This document shows positions 16,935-26,779 of a DNA stretch of 64,000 nt, one piece after another. Within the stretch, counting starts at the first letter, position 1. Each line of letters opens with the position of its first letter. The DNA comes from Fulvivirga sp. (GTDB lineage Bacteria > Bacteroidota > Bacteroidia > Cytophagales > Cyclobacteriaceae): contig JANQLQ010000233.1 in NCBI GenBank assembly GCA_028280565.1, forward strand, positions 1-64,000. Direction: 5' to 3'. Position numbers and translations under genes: made by a program. The notes under the pieces are model-generated. The model saw only the letters and a list, made by a program, of their open reading frames with translations. It ran no database searches and was not told where the DNA came from.

Positions 16935-17993
16935 TCAGTATTTATTCCCGATATTTCGGTATGCCATTTTGAGCCTTCCCTTTAGTCGTCGGATCCGTGT
17001 AGAGTTGATAAACTTGTCTTTCGTTAATTCAAAAAGAATGATCGTGACATAGAGTGGCAGTGTGAAAGTTTTAATGAATTCCAAAGTATTCGCCAGTCCC
17101 ACTGGCATATCTTTGGCTAGCCATGGGATAAAATGAAGTAAGCCGATCAAGACCCCTAAAACCTGTATGGCCCTGTTCATCATGATCTTAGATAAAAAGT
17201 GACCCAGCGGGCGCAGCACTTTTGATTTTAACGGCGCAAACGCTCTTCGAATACTAGGTTTGAGATCGTAGATCCCCCATATCCTAAGCAGGCTTAAGGG
17301 AATACTTACCGCATCTTTTAAGCCCAGCTTTGAGCCATCCATATGTACCCAGTTGCTCAACGGTTTTTCCAAAAACACTGACTTGAACTGCTCTATACCC
17401 AGCCATGCCTTTAAGCGCAGCAGGATCTCTACGTCGAAAAGCCAGCGCGTCTTAAAGTCTTGTTGAAATATATTCGGCACAAAATCACGGTCAAATACCT
17501 TAGCCCCACATTGCGTATCCTGGATGTTAAGCCGCGTAATGGAAAAAATAATGAAACGTATCACGCTGCTGATCAGCCCACGTACGGCATTTCTTTCAAT
17601 ATTGTTATCCTCACTCTTTGCACGTGAGCCATAGATCACTCTCAGCGCCTTATCTTCGTGTAAGGCTTTGATCAGATCGTGGTAATCATTAAAATCCGTT
17701 GAAAGGTCTGCATCAATAAAACCAATTGTATCCACTTTGGTCTCATTGTATAAATAAAGCGCACCTTGCTTTACTGCTTGCGCTTTCCCGCTGTTCTCCT
17801 GCAGGTTAAAGATATGGACATTGTCAAACTCCAGGTTTTTGATCTTTGCCAAGGTGGCACGTGTGGCATCGGAGCTTCCGTCGTTAACAAAGCAAATATG
17901 CGTGCCTTTGTTTCCTGCAGCGTAATCTAAAAAACTATCTATGTCTAACCTGCTCGATTCGTTGTAACAAGGAATTACTATACCGTGTGTCAT
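16935..17993 (-). CDS. GT2 glycosyltransferase, ALG5/dolichyl-phosphate-glucosyltransferase-like
   Basis: A 352-residue enzyme with a GT-A fold. It shows HGIVIPCYNES at the N-terminus, the nucleotide-sugar DxD region IDADLSTD (about 95), a GSRAK segment and DTQCGAKVFDRD, which is characteristic of the polyprenyl-phosphate glucosyltransferases related to ALG5. Two membrane helices follow near the C-terminus (about 280-330). I moved the start to the ATG at 17993, 20 codons inside the longest frame, because the catalytic domain begins right there. It probably charges an undecaprenyl-type carrier with a sugar at the inner membrane. It is divergent from the PTPS-related gene. Confidence 0.85.
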   Translation of the reverse strand: MTHGIVIPCYNESSRLDIDSFLDYAAGNKGTHICFVNDGSSDATRATLAKIKNLEFDNVHIFNLQENSGKAQAVKQGALYLYNETKVDTIGFIDADLSTDFNDYHDLIKALHEDKALRVIYGSRAKSEDNNIERNAVRGLISSVIRFIIFSITRLNIQDTQCGAKVFDRDFVPNIFQQDFKTRWLFDVEILLRLKAWLGIEQFKSVFLEKPLSNWVHMDGSKLGLKDAVSIPLSLLRIWGIYDLKPSIRRAFAPLKSKVLRPLGHFLSKIMMNRAIQVLGVLIGLLHFIPWLAKDMPVGLANTLEFIKTFTLPLYVTIILFELTKDKFINSTRIRRLKGRLKMAYRNIGNKY

Positions 17994-18145
17994 TGTAATA
18001 ATTTTTGTTATGAGTACGAAGTAGCCTTGTTTCCAGGCACTATTTATGATCATTCGTTAGAAGGGCGCTGGGAAAAGATCAAAAGCCAGATACTATAGGC
18101 TGACAGAAAAAATTCGATTGTTTACAATTGCTCGTTCCTTTACTA

Positions 18146-18192
18146 CCACTCATCGAAAAGAAACGCCATTTTGGCCTAAACGAATAGTTTTG
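18146..18192 (+). promoter_or_regulatory. shared CCAYTCATCGAAA box plus -7 element, copy A
   Basis: CCACTCATCGAAA at 18146-18158 and TAGTTTTG at 18185-18192, start-to-start distance 39 bp. The -7 element ends five bases before the ATG at 18198. The same arrangement stands before 24359 and 30046. Confidence 0.6.
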
Positions 18193-18197
18193 TAGGG

Positions 18198-21100
18198 ATG
18201 CAGTCCCACAAAAACCATTATCTTCTGCTGGTTTTGGCATTAGCCATTGCCCTATTGTTTCATGGGTCTTCAATTTTTGGGTCGCTGGAAAACACCTACG
18301 ACTTCTACGTACACGTGTTTTTTGCCAGTCATTATGCCGAATCATGGTTTGAACCTTGGGAAACCAAATGGTATACTGGTTTTAGTCTCACCAGCTATCC
18401 CCCGCTTACCCACCAATTGATCGCCGTCCTCTCCATGTTAGGAGGATTGAAGTTCGGGGCTTACACCGTCGGCTTTGCTATTATCCTTTTATATGTTACA
18501 GGCATCTATCGCTTTTCAAAACTGATCACCGGGAACCGCCAGGCGGCAGGATATGCTGCGCTAGTAGGGGTTTTTACCCCTTCAGTAGTAGAAAGCCTCC
18601 ATGTGTTTGGTCAAATGCCGATGATGCTGGGGATCGGGTGGCTATTGCATTCCCTCCCGGAGATCTACCTGTGGGTAAGGTTTGGCAAATTAAAGTATTT
18701 CCGTAATGCCGTCAGTATTATTGCCGTGGCTGTTTGTTCGCACCATGTAACGCCAATATTTGGGATGGTCTTTTTTGTGCTGCCTCTCATGGGCACCGCC
18801 GTCATGGATGGGGCACGACAAGAGGCCGGCAGCTATCGAAAAGTCGGTTTCCCTTTGTTCTTTAAATATGTGAAACGGTTTCTTCCCCGCATTATCGTGC
18901 AGGGCGCGGCTATTGTGGTGGCCGCCGTAGTCGTTATTTTACCTTATTGGATACTTTCCAAGAGCGACCCGATCACCCAAGTCCCGATCCCGCATGGATC
19001 ACGCGATAATTTTATCGAAGTTTTTTCCTCGGGGCTCGTATTTTTCATTATCCCTTGGGGATTCTTACTCGTAATACTGCCTTACGCGCTGTATCGCTTT
19101 TTTTCAAAAAGGAACATTTTCCTGGGGCTATCACTAGTCCTGCTCCTGGTACTGGGCACAGGAGGCACGACACCCATCCCGAAAATCCTGTTGGGAGAAA
19201 ACGCTTTTTCTATCCTTACCCTTGAAAGGTTCACCTTTTGGGCTACGATCTTTGTTACAGCTATGGCTGGTGAGTTTGTATGGAGCTTTTTTGAAGGCCC
19301 CATAAAGAACCGTATCCTGTTAAACAACTCGCAGATCGCGTACAATTTCCTGGTCGGCTTCATGGTAACGGCCATTTTTTGCAGCGCAGGTTTTACGATG
19401 AACCTGCGCCATTTCAGGCCCTTGCAACCTGCCAAGATCGACGTTATCCCGATCGTGAACTTTATCAATTCGGACAAGCACGATAAGTGGAGATTCCTTA
19501 CCCTGGGTTTCGGCGACCAAATGGCTTGGCTCTCCGCCAATACGCAGGCACTTACCATAGACGGGAACTATCATTCTGCACGCAGAGTCCCCGAGCTGAC
19601 CTCACGGGCGGTAGAGCGCCTTGAAAACTCCAAATACAGGGGCAACGAAGGGATAGGTACACTACAGCAATTTCTCACCTACCCCGAAAAGTATCATTTG
19701 AAATACATCTTTTCTAATGACAAGTTTTATGACCCCATTCTTTATTTCTGTGGCTGGCACCGGGTAAAGCTACTGGACAACGGGATCATGGTGTGGGAGC
19801 GTGAAGATGTAAGCGCCCTCCCTTCCATTTTACCCAAAAAAGAGATCCCGGTCTACCAAAAGATCATGTGGGGTGTAATCCCCCTAGCATGTCTTGTCTT
19901 CGCCTTTTTCTTCAACCTCCAGCTACACTGGATACATCATATCATCAAAAAAAATAAGAACCGGGATGATTATAGTAACCCGGAGATGGTTAAACCGGAA
20001 GTGCACCCAGTCACCTATCTTCTTTCCAAGTACTGGTTTTTTATCATGTTGCTGTTAGCTGCCTTGGTCATATACAAGCTTTACTTCCTGAACTTGAAAC
20101 AGGTCTCTCCTACCAAGGTAGTAGAGAGCTATTACGACGCCCTGGATTTCAAGGAATTTTCGAGGGCTTATACTTACCTTGAAGCGCCCGAGGATTATCC
20201 CGTAGACCAATTCATGCTGGAACTATCTGTAACAGATGGCCTGGCGGATTCCTATGGCAAGATCAATACCATCAAGACAAAGCTGGTCCGTTACAATGCA
20301 CACCAAGCACTGGTAGCCGTAGACCTAACCTATATTACTCCATTGGAAACCTTCCAGGAAACGCGTCACCATATAGTGAAGCGGAATGGGTTTGATTGGT
20401 TCATAAAAGCTGAACCGCTGGAGTATCCTATCCCCGCTGACCAGTTTTACACCACCCAAACCCCTGCCTTTAAGAACCAGGGCAAGAAAAGGATCACCGT
20501 AGAAGAGACCTTCCACACCGATATCCTGGATCGCCCTGTAGTCCATATCATGGAAAGTGCATTGGTGATCAATGATGGGGCGTACTCCGTGGTAGGCCTG
20601 TTGCAAAATGTGGATAGCTACCCCGCTGACATCACGTTAAAGGCGACACTTTTCGATGATAACGGGGCATTCCTGATCGACTACACTGAAAAATTCGAAG
20701 TGATCCATAAGCTGTCCCCTAAGGAAACTACTCCTTTCAAAATCGACTTTGAAATGCTGGGATGGACCAATGAAAACCGCGAAAATGACCTATTCGATCC
20801 CGACCAGTTCATGGAAGCTAACTTGCGCGAAAGGGCTTGCTCCTTCAAGCTTGAAGCTTTAGCCACGGTCACCGTTCACGACCTATACAAGGATATGGCC
20901 ATTATGAACGTCGTTACCGACGAGCAGGGAATTACAGGAAAACTATTTAACCAAGGGACAAAGGCGGTGACCATACCTCAACTATTATTTGCTTATTATG
21001 ACGATAATGACCGCCTCACCTGGGTGGATCACCTATTTGCTGAGAAGAGCATCATGCCACGGCGGGTGGATGACTTTACCAAATCACGTCCTATTCTTTC

Positions 21101-21287
21101 CCAGCTTGAAGTGGTAGCCCCTGCCGCAACGGAGATACTGGTCAACGGGCTTCAAAACGATATGATCACCGCCAAATATAAATCAAAAGGGTACCCAGTC
21201 AATAACAAGATACCTGTTAGCTGGCCGGGCATCCAATCGCTGACTTTCAGCCTTAATAATTATGTGGGGAACCCAACACCTTTTTAA
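18198..21287 (+). CDS. large PTPS-related multi-pass membrane protein with periplasmic C-terminus
   Basis: A 1029-residue protein. Residues 1 to about 400 form roughly nine or ten membrane helices with the YDFYVH and YPPLTH segments early on, the pattern of the '6-pyruvoyl-tetrahydropterin synthase-related' membrane family, which resembles GT-C/ArnT-like glycosyltransferases. Residues about 400-550 are soluble, and further helices lie near 555-575 and 620-640. The C-terminal third looks periplasmic: an NTF2-like domain (about 645-760, VVESYYDALDFKEF) and two beta-sandwich domains like FxLYD. It may transfer or handle a lipid-linked sugar. Catalytic residues cannot be confirmed. First gene of an operon with the next two. 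Confidence 0.75.
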   Translation: MQSHKNHYLLLVLALAIALLFHGSSIFGSLENTYDFYVHVFFASHYAESWFEPWETKWYTGFSLTSYPPLTHQLIAVLSMLGGLKFGAYTVGFAIILLYVTGIYRFSKLITGNRQAAGYAALVGVFTPSVVESLHVFGQMPMMLGIGWLLHSLPEIYLWVRFGKLKYFRNAVSIIAVAVCSHHVTPIFGMVFFVLPLMGTAVMDGARQEAGSYRKVGFPLFFKYVKRFLPRIIVQGAAIVVAAVVVILPYWILSKSDPITQVPIPHGSRDNFIEVFSSGLVFFIIPWGFLLVILPYALYRFFSKRNIFLGLSLVLLLVLGTGGTTPIPKILLGENAFSILTLERFTFWATIFVTAMAGEFVWSFFEGPIKNRILLNNSQIAYNFLVGFMVTAIFCSAGFTMNLRHFRPLQPAKIDVIPIVNFINSDKHDKWRFLTLGFGDQMAWLSANTQALTIDGNYHSARRVPELTSRAVERLENSKYRGNEGIGTLQQFLTYPEKYHLKYIFSNDKFYDPILYFCGWHRVKLLDNGIMVWEREDVSALPSILPKKEIPVYQKIMWGVIPLACLVFAFFFNLQLHWIHHIIKKNKNRDDYSNPEMVKPEVHPVTYLLSKYWFFIMLLLAALVIYKLYFLNLKQVSPTKVVESYYDALDFKEFSRAYTYLEAPEDYPVDQFMLELSVTDGLADSYGKINTIKTKLVRYNAHQALVAVDLTYITPLETFQETRHHIVKRNGFDWFIKAEPLEYPIPADQFYTTQTPAFKNQGKKRITVEETFHTDILDRPVVHIMESALVINDGAYSVVGLLQNVDSYPADITLKATLFDDNGAFLIDYTEKFEVIHKLSPKETTPFKIDFEMLGWTNENRENDLFDPDQFMEANLRERACSFKLEALATVTVHDLYKDMAIMNVVTDEQGITGKLFNQGTKAVTIPQLLFAYYDDNDRLTWVDHLFAEKSIMPRRVDDFTKSRPILSQLEVVAPAATEILVNGLQNDMITAKYKSKGYPVNNKIPVSWPGIQSLTFSLNNYVGNPTPF

Positions 21288-22479
21288 CAGATTTTCTTTT
21301 ATGACCGGGATCCTCATGGTGGCTTTTTGGAACACCCAGGCATCACCTCGGGTCAAATTACTTTCCAAGGACACCTTGGTGGCCGGCCAGGTGGAGGAGA
21401 TCTTATACCAAGTTGACCGTGATGAGCCTCTATCACTCCGGCTGGTGGTATTGCATAACTTCGGCGTCTACAGCCAAAAAGCTACGGTAAATAATTGTAT
21501 GGTGTCATTTAAAACGAGCTCTGTAATTTGGGACCATTCCGGGCGATTTGAACTAACCCTCTATTACCAGGACAAAGTATTATCCAAAAACATCATTACC
21601 ATGGTACCGGGTACGTCTTATGCCCCGGAGGTGGAAGCCTATTGTGGCCCTAAACAGATCCTGGCCGGCGGAGAAGACTTTACCATGGTGATCGGCTCTT
21701 CGCTAGATTCCTTGGACAACCCCTGGCCTGTAGGGACCGAAATCACCTATCGCTACGTTTTTAAATCCCATGCAAAGTTACGTACGGCCAAAACCAAGGT
21801 TTTGCATAGCTATGTGCGGTTTTATTCCGATAATGAATCCGGGACGCCGGTCATTTCCGTAGCGAAAGACAACTCGTCACGCAATGAGTTTGACATTACC
21901 ATTTACCCGAATCATCCTAAAAGTTTTAAGTTATCCTATGACCGGGCACACCCCTATGCAGACGGCAAGCAGATCACCACGATAGTCACTAACGAGATCA
22001 TCGATACATTGGGCAATAGGATCGCCGACGGGTCCATGGTGTATTTTGAGATCAACACCAGTTACGGAGAGATCATGCAAGCGATGGGCACTACCGTGGG
22101 CGGAATTGCCGATATTACCTTACCCGCACCGGCAAAAGCAATGGACTGGTCAGTACGCGCTTATATAGAAGACTACAGCCAAAGCAATACGATCTCCATC
22201 CCGTACTTGCCGTCAGTAAAGCCATTTGCTATCCAATGGACAAAAGACCAACAATTGATCATAGGCCCGGTAACAGGTTTTTTACAACAGTATGTTCCCA
22301 ATTACACTGAAATGGAGGTGATGATCTGTGCAGATCATACAGAGGTAACCAGGACGATCTACTCCCGGGAGGGTATGGCATTTCTCGACGTAGGCGAAAT
22401 GGGCTTGGAAAAAGGTACGTATACCGTGACGGTAGGCTGTGGTGGCCAAATTAAGGGTAAAACAATTATGATAAAATGA
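21262..22479 (+). CDS. secreted protein with Ig/invasin-like domains
   Basis: A 405-residue protein with an N-terminal signal and otherwise beta-rich sequence. Residues about 215-310 (TIVTNEIIDTLGNRIADGSMVYFEI then GGIADITLPAP) have the Big-1/invasin-type Ig fold pattern. The ATG at 21262 overlaps the upstream gene by 26 bp; the ATG at 21301, 13 bp past that stop, is an alternative that still leaves a short hydrophobic signal. Its stop overlaps the next start by four bases (ATGA). Its role is unknown. Being wedged between the membrane protein and the glycoside hydrolase suggests a periplasmic or surface structural part of the same machine. Confidence 0.65.
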   Translation: MWGTQHLFNRFSFMTGILMVAFWNTQASPRVKLLSKDTLVAGQVEEILYQVDRDEPLSLRLVVLHNFGVYSQKATVNNCMVSFKTSSVIWDHSGRFELTLYYQDKVLSKNIITMVPGTSYAPEVEAYCGPKQILAGGEDFTMVIGSSLDSLDNPWPVGTEITYRYVFKSHAKLRTAKTKVLHSYVRFYSDNESGTPVISVAKDNSSRNEFDITIYPNHPKSFKLSYDRAHPYADGKQITTIVTNEIIDTLGNRIADGSMVYFEINTSYGEIMQAMGTTVGGIADITLPAPAKAMDWSVRAYIEDYSQSNTISIPYLPSVKPFAIQWTKDQQLIIGPVTGFLQQYVPNYTEMEVMICADHTEVTRTIYSREGMAFLDVGEMGLEKGTYTVTVGCGGQIKGKTIMIK

Positions 22480-24026
22480 GGAGATCCAAACCACTCTACT
22501 TTTTATACTTGGCAATTTCTTTTTTAGCCATTTCGCTGTTGTTATTCATCGTTTTCTCCCGGTTGATCGCCTACTTTAAAACGGCAGATCAAGTTGCGGG
22601 TCGGTTTTATGCCCTAGGACAAAAAGCTGTAAATTACAGGCCTGTTTTTCAATGGGACCTGGACCTTGCTGCCGGCCGGCAGATGGAAGAGCAAACCCTT
22701 GAAAAGATCACAGACCATTACCTTTCTTCTTATTACTATCACAATAAGCTCCTCGCTTATGGTAATAAGGTCGGCCTCAAGGATCATTTTACGGACCGTT
22801 CCAGGGCTAAAGTACTGCAAGCCGCAGCCGACATGTCGCAGGAAGGCCAAAAGACCCATAGCACCACGATATCCCATGACCTTACCTTGGACTTTTACTC
22901 TGAAGACGGCACCCTAGTGGTATTCAAAGACCGGGTCACCAGCTACTTCCAATTGTACCAGGAGGATGAATTCATTCTTTCAGATTACGACACGGCACAA
23001 TACGATGTTATGCTATTGCTGGAAGACAACTTCTGGCGGGTAAGGCATAAAATAAGGTCTGATATTTTGGTGGAGCCAGGGGTTAAGGTAAAGAGCCCTT
23101 GTATCGAGGTACGGGGAGATCAATTCGTTTATGATGACAAACCTTTTACCAGTAAGGGCATCAATTATTACCCGGCGAAGTTCCCTTGGGACAAGTTTTG
23201 GGTCAACTTTGACCTGGAACTGCTGAAGAAAGATTTTAACATTATCCGCTCCGCAGGGTTTAATACCGTGAGAATTTTCATTCCGTATGAGCAATTTGGC
23301 GGTCCTGACCTAAACCCTACACACTTAGATAACCTAGAAAGGCTGTTAGACACTGCCCAAGAATATGACTTGAAAGTGATCGTGACCCTATTCGATTTTT
23401 TCCTCGGATATCAAACAGAGAATTGGACACTGGCCGATCGACATGTAGAGGGGATCACCAGTCGGTTCAAAACACATGACGCCATTTTTGCCTGGGACGT
23501 GAAAAATGAGCCTGACCTTGACTTTGATACTGCCGGAAAAAACGAGGTAAAAGAATGGCTATCTTTCATCCTTAAAAGGATCAAGGGATTTGATCCGAAT
23601 CATTTGTTGACCATCGGCTGGAGTTCCCCCGAATTTATTACGGAACTGCACGAGGATGTAGACTATTATTCTTTCCACTTTTACCGCGACCCCACGGAGC
23701 TCGTTCCTTATTTGGAGATTGATTACGATAAGCCGCTCTTGCTGGAAGAAACCGGGCAACATTCCTATTCGGCATGGTTTTACCCATTCAGGAAAACACG
23801 AAAGGACCAAGCGCAATATCTTTCGGAAATCACCGGGATCATCCGCACTCATAATATTTCTTATGCTTTATGGACGCTTTATGATTTTAAAAATATACCG
23901 GATAATGTGGTGGGTACTTTGCCATGGAGAAAGGGAATACAGGAGAATTTTGGATTGATCGATAAGAGGAATAGGAGGAAGAAGGCGTTTGATTTGGTGA
24001 AGGAGTTTAATTTGGGGTATGAGTGA
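22476..24026 (+). CDS. membrane-anchored GH5-like glycoside hydrolase
   Basis: A 516-residue protein: N-terminal membrane anchor (about 8-30), a region of about 160 residues with NTF2-like character (YLSSYYYHNKLL to RVRHKIRSDI), then a (beta/alpha)8 barrel of the GH5/cellulase superfamily (about 215-510). The acid/base Glu lies in VKNEPDLD (about 345) and the nucleophile Glu in LLEETGQHS (about 425). The FNTVRIFIPYE strand is typical of the clan. Sitting in a synthesis operon, it more likely trims or transglycosylates the nascent polysaccharide than degrades food glycans, as BcsZ or PslG do in other systems. Last gene of a three-gene operon. Confidence 0.82.
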   Translation: MRRSKPLYFLYLAISFLAISLLLFIVFSRLIAYFKTADQVAGRFYALGQKAVNYRPVFQWDLDLAAGRQMEEQTLEKITDHYLSSYYYHNKLLAYGNKVGLKDHFTDRSRAKVLQAAADMSQEGQKTHSTTISHDLTLDFYSEDGTLVVFKDRVTSYFQLYQEDEFILSDYDTAQYDVMLLLEDNFWRVRHKIRSDILVEPGVKVKSPCIEVRGDQFVYDDKPFTSKGINYYPAKFPWDKFWVNFDLELLKKDFNIIRSAGFNTVRIFIPYEQFGGPDLNPTHLDNLERLLDTAQEYDLKVIVTLFDFFLGYQTENWTLADRHVEGITSRFKTHDAIFAWDVKNEPDLDFDTAGKNEVKEWLSFILKRIKGFDPNHLLTIGWSSPEFITELHEDVDYYSFHFYRDPTELVPYLEIDYDKPLLLEETGQHSYSAWFYPFRKTRKDQAQYLSEITGIIRTHNISYALWTLYDFKNIPDNVVGTLPWRKGIQENFGLIDKRNRRKKAFDLVKEFNLGYE

Positions 24027-24029
24027 TGT

Positions 24030-24213
24030 AGTGTTGAAGTGTTGAAGTGCTAAAGTGTTGAAATGTTGAAGTGTTAGAGTGTTAGAGTGTTAGGGTGTTA
24101 GAGTGCTAAAGTGTTAGGGTGTTAGAGTGCTAAAGTGTTAGGGTGTTAGGGTGTTAGAGTGCTAAAGTGTTAGGGTGTTAGGGTGCTAAAGTGTTAGGGT
24201 GTTGGTGTGTTGT
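24030..24213. repeat. octanucleotide minisatellite, about 23 units
   Basis: Uninterrupted tandem copies of an 8-bp unit, consensus RGTGYTAR (AGTGTTAG, GGTGTTAG, AGTGCTAA). The register is kept from 24030 to 24213. Inside it a 24-bp higher-order unit of three octamers recurs about four times. It begins four bases after the hydrolase stop codon and ends 58 bp before the regulatory box of the GT4 gene. Confidence 0.9.
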
Positions 24214-24271
24214 GCTTTTTATGCGGAACCGGTTCAGGCTGGAAATCTTACCTGTGCCCTGGGCAGGGCTA

Positions 24272-24319
24272 CCATTCATCGAAATATTTTAAATCTTCTT
24301 TAAGCAACTGCTAGTTTCA
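24272..24319 (+). promoter_or_regulatory. shared CCAYTCATCGAAA box plus -7 element, copy B
   Basis: CCATTCATCGAAA at 24272-24284 and TAGTTTCA at 24312-24319, start-to-start distance 40 bp. The GT4 ATG follows 39 bases after the -7 element. Similarity with copy C continues as ATAT, then TAAA and CTT..AAGC between box and -7. Confidence 0.6.
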
Positions 24320-24358
24320 CTGCCATTACTAGCATAAGCCAAATAAATAGAACTGATC

Positions 24359-25624
24359 ATGGGTAAAATCAAAGTTGCCGTTGTATCTCCTTATCCGCCA
24401 AGTGTGATCACTTTGACTGAGTATGGTTATCACCTTGTTCAGCATTTTGCCAAGAAAGAGGAAATTGAGGAAATTGTGGTATTGACCAACCACTTGCCCA
24501 AAGGGGAAGATTACCCTGTTAGCGAGGACAATATTCGGCTTATGCCGTGTTGGTCTTTTAACGGTTGGAGGAATCCCCTGCGGATCGTCCAAACTATTCG
24601 ACGTGAGAAGCCTGATGTTGTATTGTTCAATTTACAATTTTTATTGTTTGGTGATAAAAAGGTTCCCGCGGCGCTAGGTCTTATGATCCCTTGGATACTG
24701 AAACTGCTGGGATATCCTACGGTGACCCTGCTCCACAACATCCTGGAGCAAGTGGACCTAGGTAATGCGGGCTTTACACAAAACCGCCTGTTGCAGGCAG
24801 TCTACCGGTTCATAGGCAATAGGCTCACACGCCTGGTACTGAAGTCTGATGTGGTAGGGGTAACCATAGAAAAGTATGTAGAAGTATTACGCACAAAGTA
24901 TAATAAGAAAAACATAGCGCTTATTCCTCATGGCACCTTCGAGATCCCGGAGATGCCAAGTTTCGAAGTGCAGGAAGGGCCACTGAAGGTTATGGCTTTT
25001 GGTAAATTTGGAACGTACAAAAAGGTAGAAATGGTCATCGAGGCGGTTGAAAAAGTAAGACAGTGGGCTGAGTTAGATATCGAGGTGGTGATAGCCGGTA
25101 CAGACAGCCCTAACGCTGCCGGGTACCTCGACCAAATACAAAAGAGATACAGGCATGTGGACCAGTTAACCTTCACAGGATATGTGCCGGAAGAAGATGT
25201 GGCCCGGATATTTACGGAAAGTGCAGTGGCCGTTTTCCCTTATACCTCTACCACGGGTAGCTCAGGAGTATTGCACCAGGCAGGTAGCTACGGCAAAGCA
25301 GCGGTGCTTCCCCGGCTGGGAGACCTAGAGCGCTTAATAGACTCTGAAGGATACTGCGGCGCTTATTTTGACCCTGATAATTTGGACAGCTTGGCAGAAG
25401 CGCTTTACAAGGTGCTGTCAGATCCCGAATACCGAGAGTCTTTAGGGCGTCAAAATTACCACGCCGCGGCGGGTCTCGAAATGAGTGATATTGCAGATTG
25501 GTACCTGATCCATTTTATGAGGATCATAGGGAAACGCAGGCGACCTCTTAATAAAAAAACCGAAACGGTCCGTGAAGAAAGGAAAACGGGACAGTTATTA
25601 GCGGGACAAGCTGTCGCTACTTGA
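24359..25624 (+). CDS. GT4-family glycosyltransferase
   Basis: A 421-residue GT-B glycosyltransferase. The N-terminal Rossmann domain starts KVAVVSPYPPS. The C-terminal GT1 (Glycos_transf_1) domain runs from about 215 to 375, with FTGYVPEEDVARIF and an acidic-motif region reading TSTTGSSGVLHQAGSYGKAAVLP in two adjoining parts. It transfers a sugar from a nucleotide donor, probably onto a lipid-linked intermediate in the cytoplasm. It is preceded by the shared regulatory box and followed by an intrinsic terminator, so it is a single-gene unit. Donor and acceptor cannot be inferred. Confidence 0.88.
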   Translation: MGKIKVAVVSPYPPSVITLTEYGYHLVQHFAKKEEIEEIVVLTNHLPKGEDYPVSEDNIRLMPCWSFNGWRNPLRIVQTIRREKPDVVLFNLQFLLFGDKKVPAALGLMIPWILKLLGYPTVTLLHNILEQVDLGNAGFTQNRLLQAVYRFIGNRLTRLVLKSDVVGVTIEKYVEVLRTKYNKKNIALIPHGTFEIPEMPSFEVQEGPLKVMAFGKFGTYKKVEMVIEAVEKVRQWAELDIEVVIAGTDSPNAAGYLDQIQKRYRHVDQLTFTGYVPEEDVARIFTESAVAVFPYTSTTGSSGVLHQAGSYGKAAVLPRLGDLERLIDSEGYCGAYFDPDNLDSLAEALYKVLSDPEYRESLGRQNYHAAAGLEMSDIADWYLIHFMRIIGKRRRPLNKKTETVREERKTGQLLAGQAVAT

Positions 25625-25765
25625 CCTGTGGTTTTGATTGTATTACCAATCACTGGTAAACAATCTAGCTTGATCTTCTACAAAACATTGACGTGAATTA
25701 AACAATTATAAAGTGCTTTAAAAAAGAACAAAGATCATATTGATGCAAGTTGAATACGTTAGCTG

Positions 25766-25799
25766 GAACTACCTCAAACGAGAGGTAGTTCTTTTTTTT
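25766..25799 (+). terminator. intrinsic terminator after the GT4 gene
   Basis: GAACTACCTC pairs with GAGGTAGTTC around a six-base loop, followed by eight T. It lies 142 bp after the stop codon. Confidence 0.85.
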
Positions 25800-25948
25800 G
25801 CGGATCCCTCAAACCCGGATCATCCAAAGCTGCCTCCCGGTCGCTGGGCAGTCAAAAAATAAAAACCGTTAGACGGAATAGGATTATCAAAGAACTGGAT
25901 ATCGAGAACGCATTTTTTAAAATAAGATAATTAACGACAAGTTAGTCA

Positions 25949-26186
25949 CTGGCGCAAGTTTGCAACTTGTGACTTTTTAATGATCCCTAGGGTTTTCAAC
26001 CCGGCCTACTTTTGCCGAAACTTCCACTAAAATGGTGGTAGATTACACTACCGTGAAGGTGACAAAATGAAGTTTGGTTTAATCGTGTATTATATTCTAC
26101 ATGCATTTGTTTAGTTTCTTACGCATTTTGCTGAGTCAAAGACTCTCGTTTCCATACTCAAAGTACAAGTCACAGACTTGCGCTAA
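25949..26186. mobile_element. MITE-like element, copy 1
   Basis: About 238 bp, roughly 90% identical by eye to 27030-27267. The ends are imperfect inverted repeats: CTGGCGCAAGTTTGCAACTT at the left and a right end whose complement reads AGCGCAAGTCTGTGACTTGT. No full ORF is inside. It is probably a non-autonomous element mobilised by a transposase elsewhere. It lies directly upstream of the XRE regulator gene. Confidence 0.75.
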
Positions 26187-26356
26187 TGTTGAGAATAGTC
26201 GTCACTCGGCTGGATGAGCCGAGCGACAGTTCCAGGGAATTTGTATACAAAGTACCGTACTTGTAACGGACTGGTATTTTTACAAGCCAAATTGGTATCT
26301 TCACCAATGCCAGCCAGGCCCTTTGTAACTCCCCGCCGAGTCTATATATTTGATCT

Positions 26357-26779
26357 ATGGAACATTCAACAAAACCCCGCCCCGTGAACCTGGGAAGAAA
26401 AATAAGACACATGCGCGAGCTACTAAATTTCACACAAGAAGATGTAGCTGAAAAATTGGGAGTAACCCAACAGACCGTATCCAACATTGAATCCAATGAA
26501 ACCGTAGACCATGATCAATTAATAAAGATGGCCAAGGCAATGGGAGTCTCGGCGGATGCGATCAAACACCTTGAAGAGGATGCCGCGGTTTACAATATTA
26601 TAAACAATGGAGACCATTCCGTAAATGGCCTTAGTAATTACAACTGCACTTTCAATCCTTTAGACAAGTTGATGGAGGTTATTGAAGAAAATAAAAAGCT
26701 GTATGAGGCATTGCTGAAAGAGAAGGAGGAAAAGGTGGCAATGCTGGAGAGGTTTTTGGAGGAGAGGAAGGGTAACTAG
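26357..26779 (+). CDS. XRE-family DNA-binding regulator
   Basis: A 140-residue protein with an HTH_3 domain (about 14-70: LGRKIRHMRELLNFTQEDVAEKLGV then QQTVSNIE) and a C-terminal coiled coil (about 105-138, rich in Glu and Lys) likely for dimerisation. It lacks a cI-like peptidase domain. It is isolated, flanked on both sides by copies of the same MITE, so it may have moved as a unit or the elements may have inserted around it. Targets unknown. It lies within the polysaccharide region but nothing in the sequence ties it to those genes. Confidence 0.85.
   Translation: MEHSTKPRPVNLGRKIRHMRELLNFTQEDVAEKLGVTQQTVSNIESNETVDHDQLIKMAKAMGVSADAIKHLEEDAAVYNIINNGDHSVNGLSNYNCTFNPLDKLMEVIEENKKLYEALLKEKEEKVAMLERFLEERKGN

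Noticed and set aside
24030..24213. Repeat array as a CRISPR
   Set aside because: Units are 8 bp with no spacers; no cas genes in the window.
25625..25799. Possible small RNA between the GT4 gene and its terminator
   Set aside because: No convincing TTTG/TAnnTTTG promoter; simplest reading is a 3' UTR.
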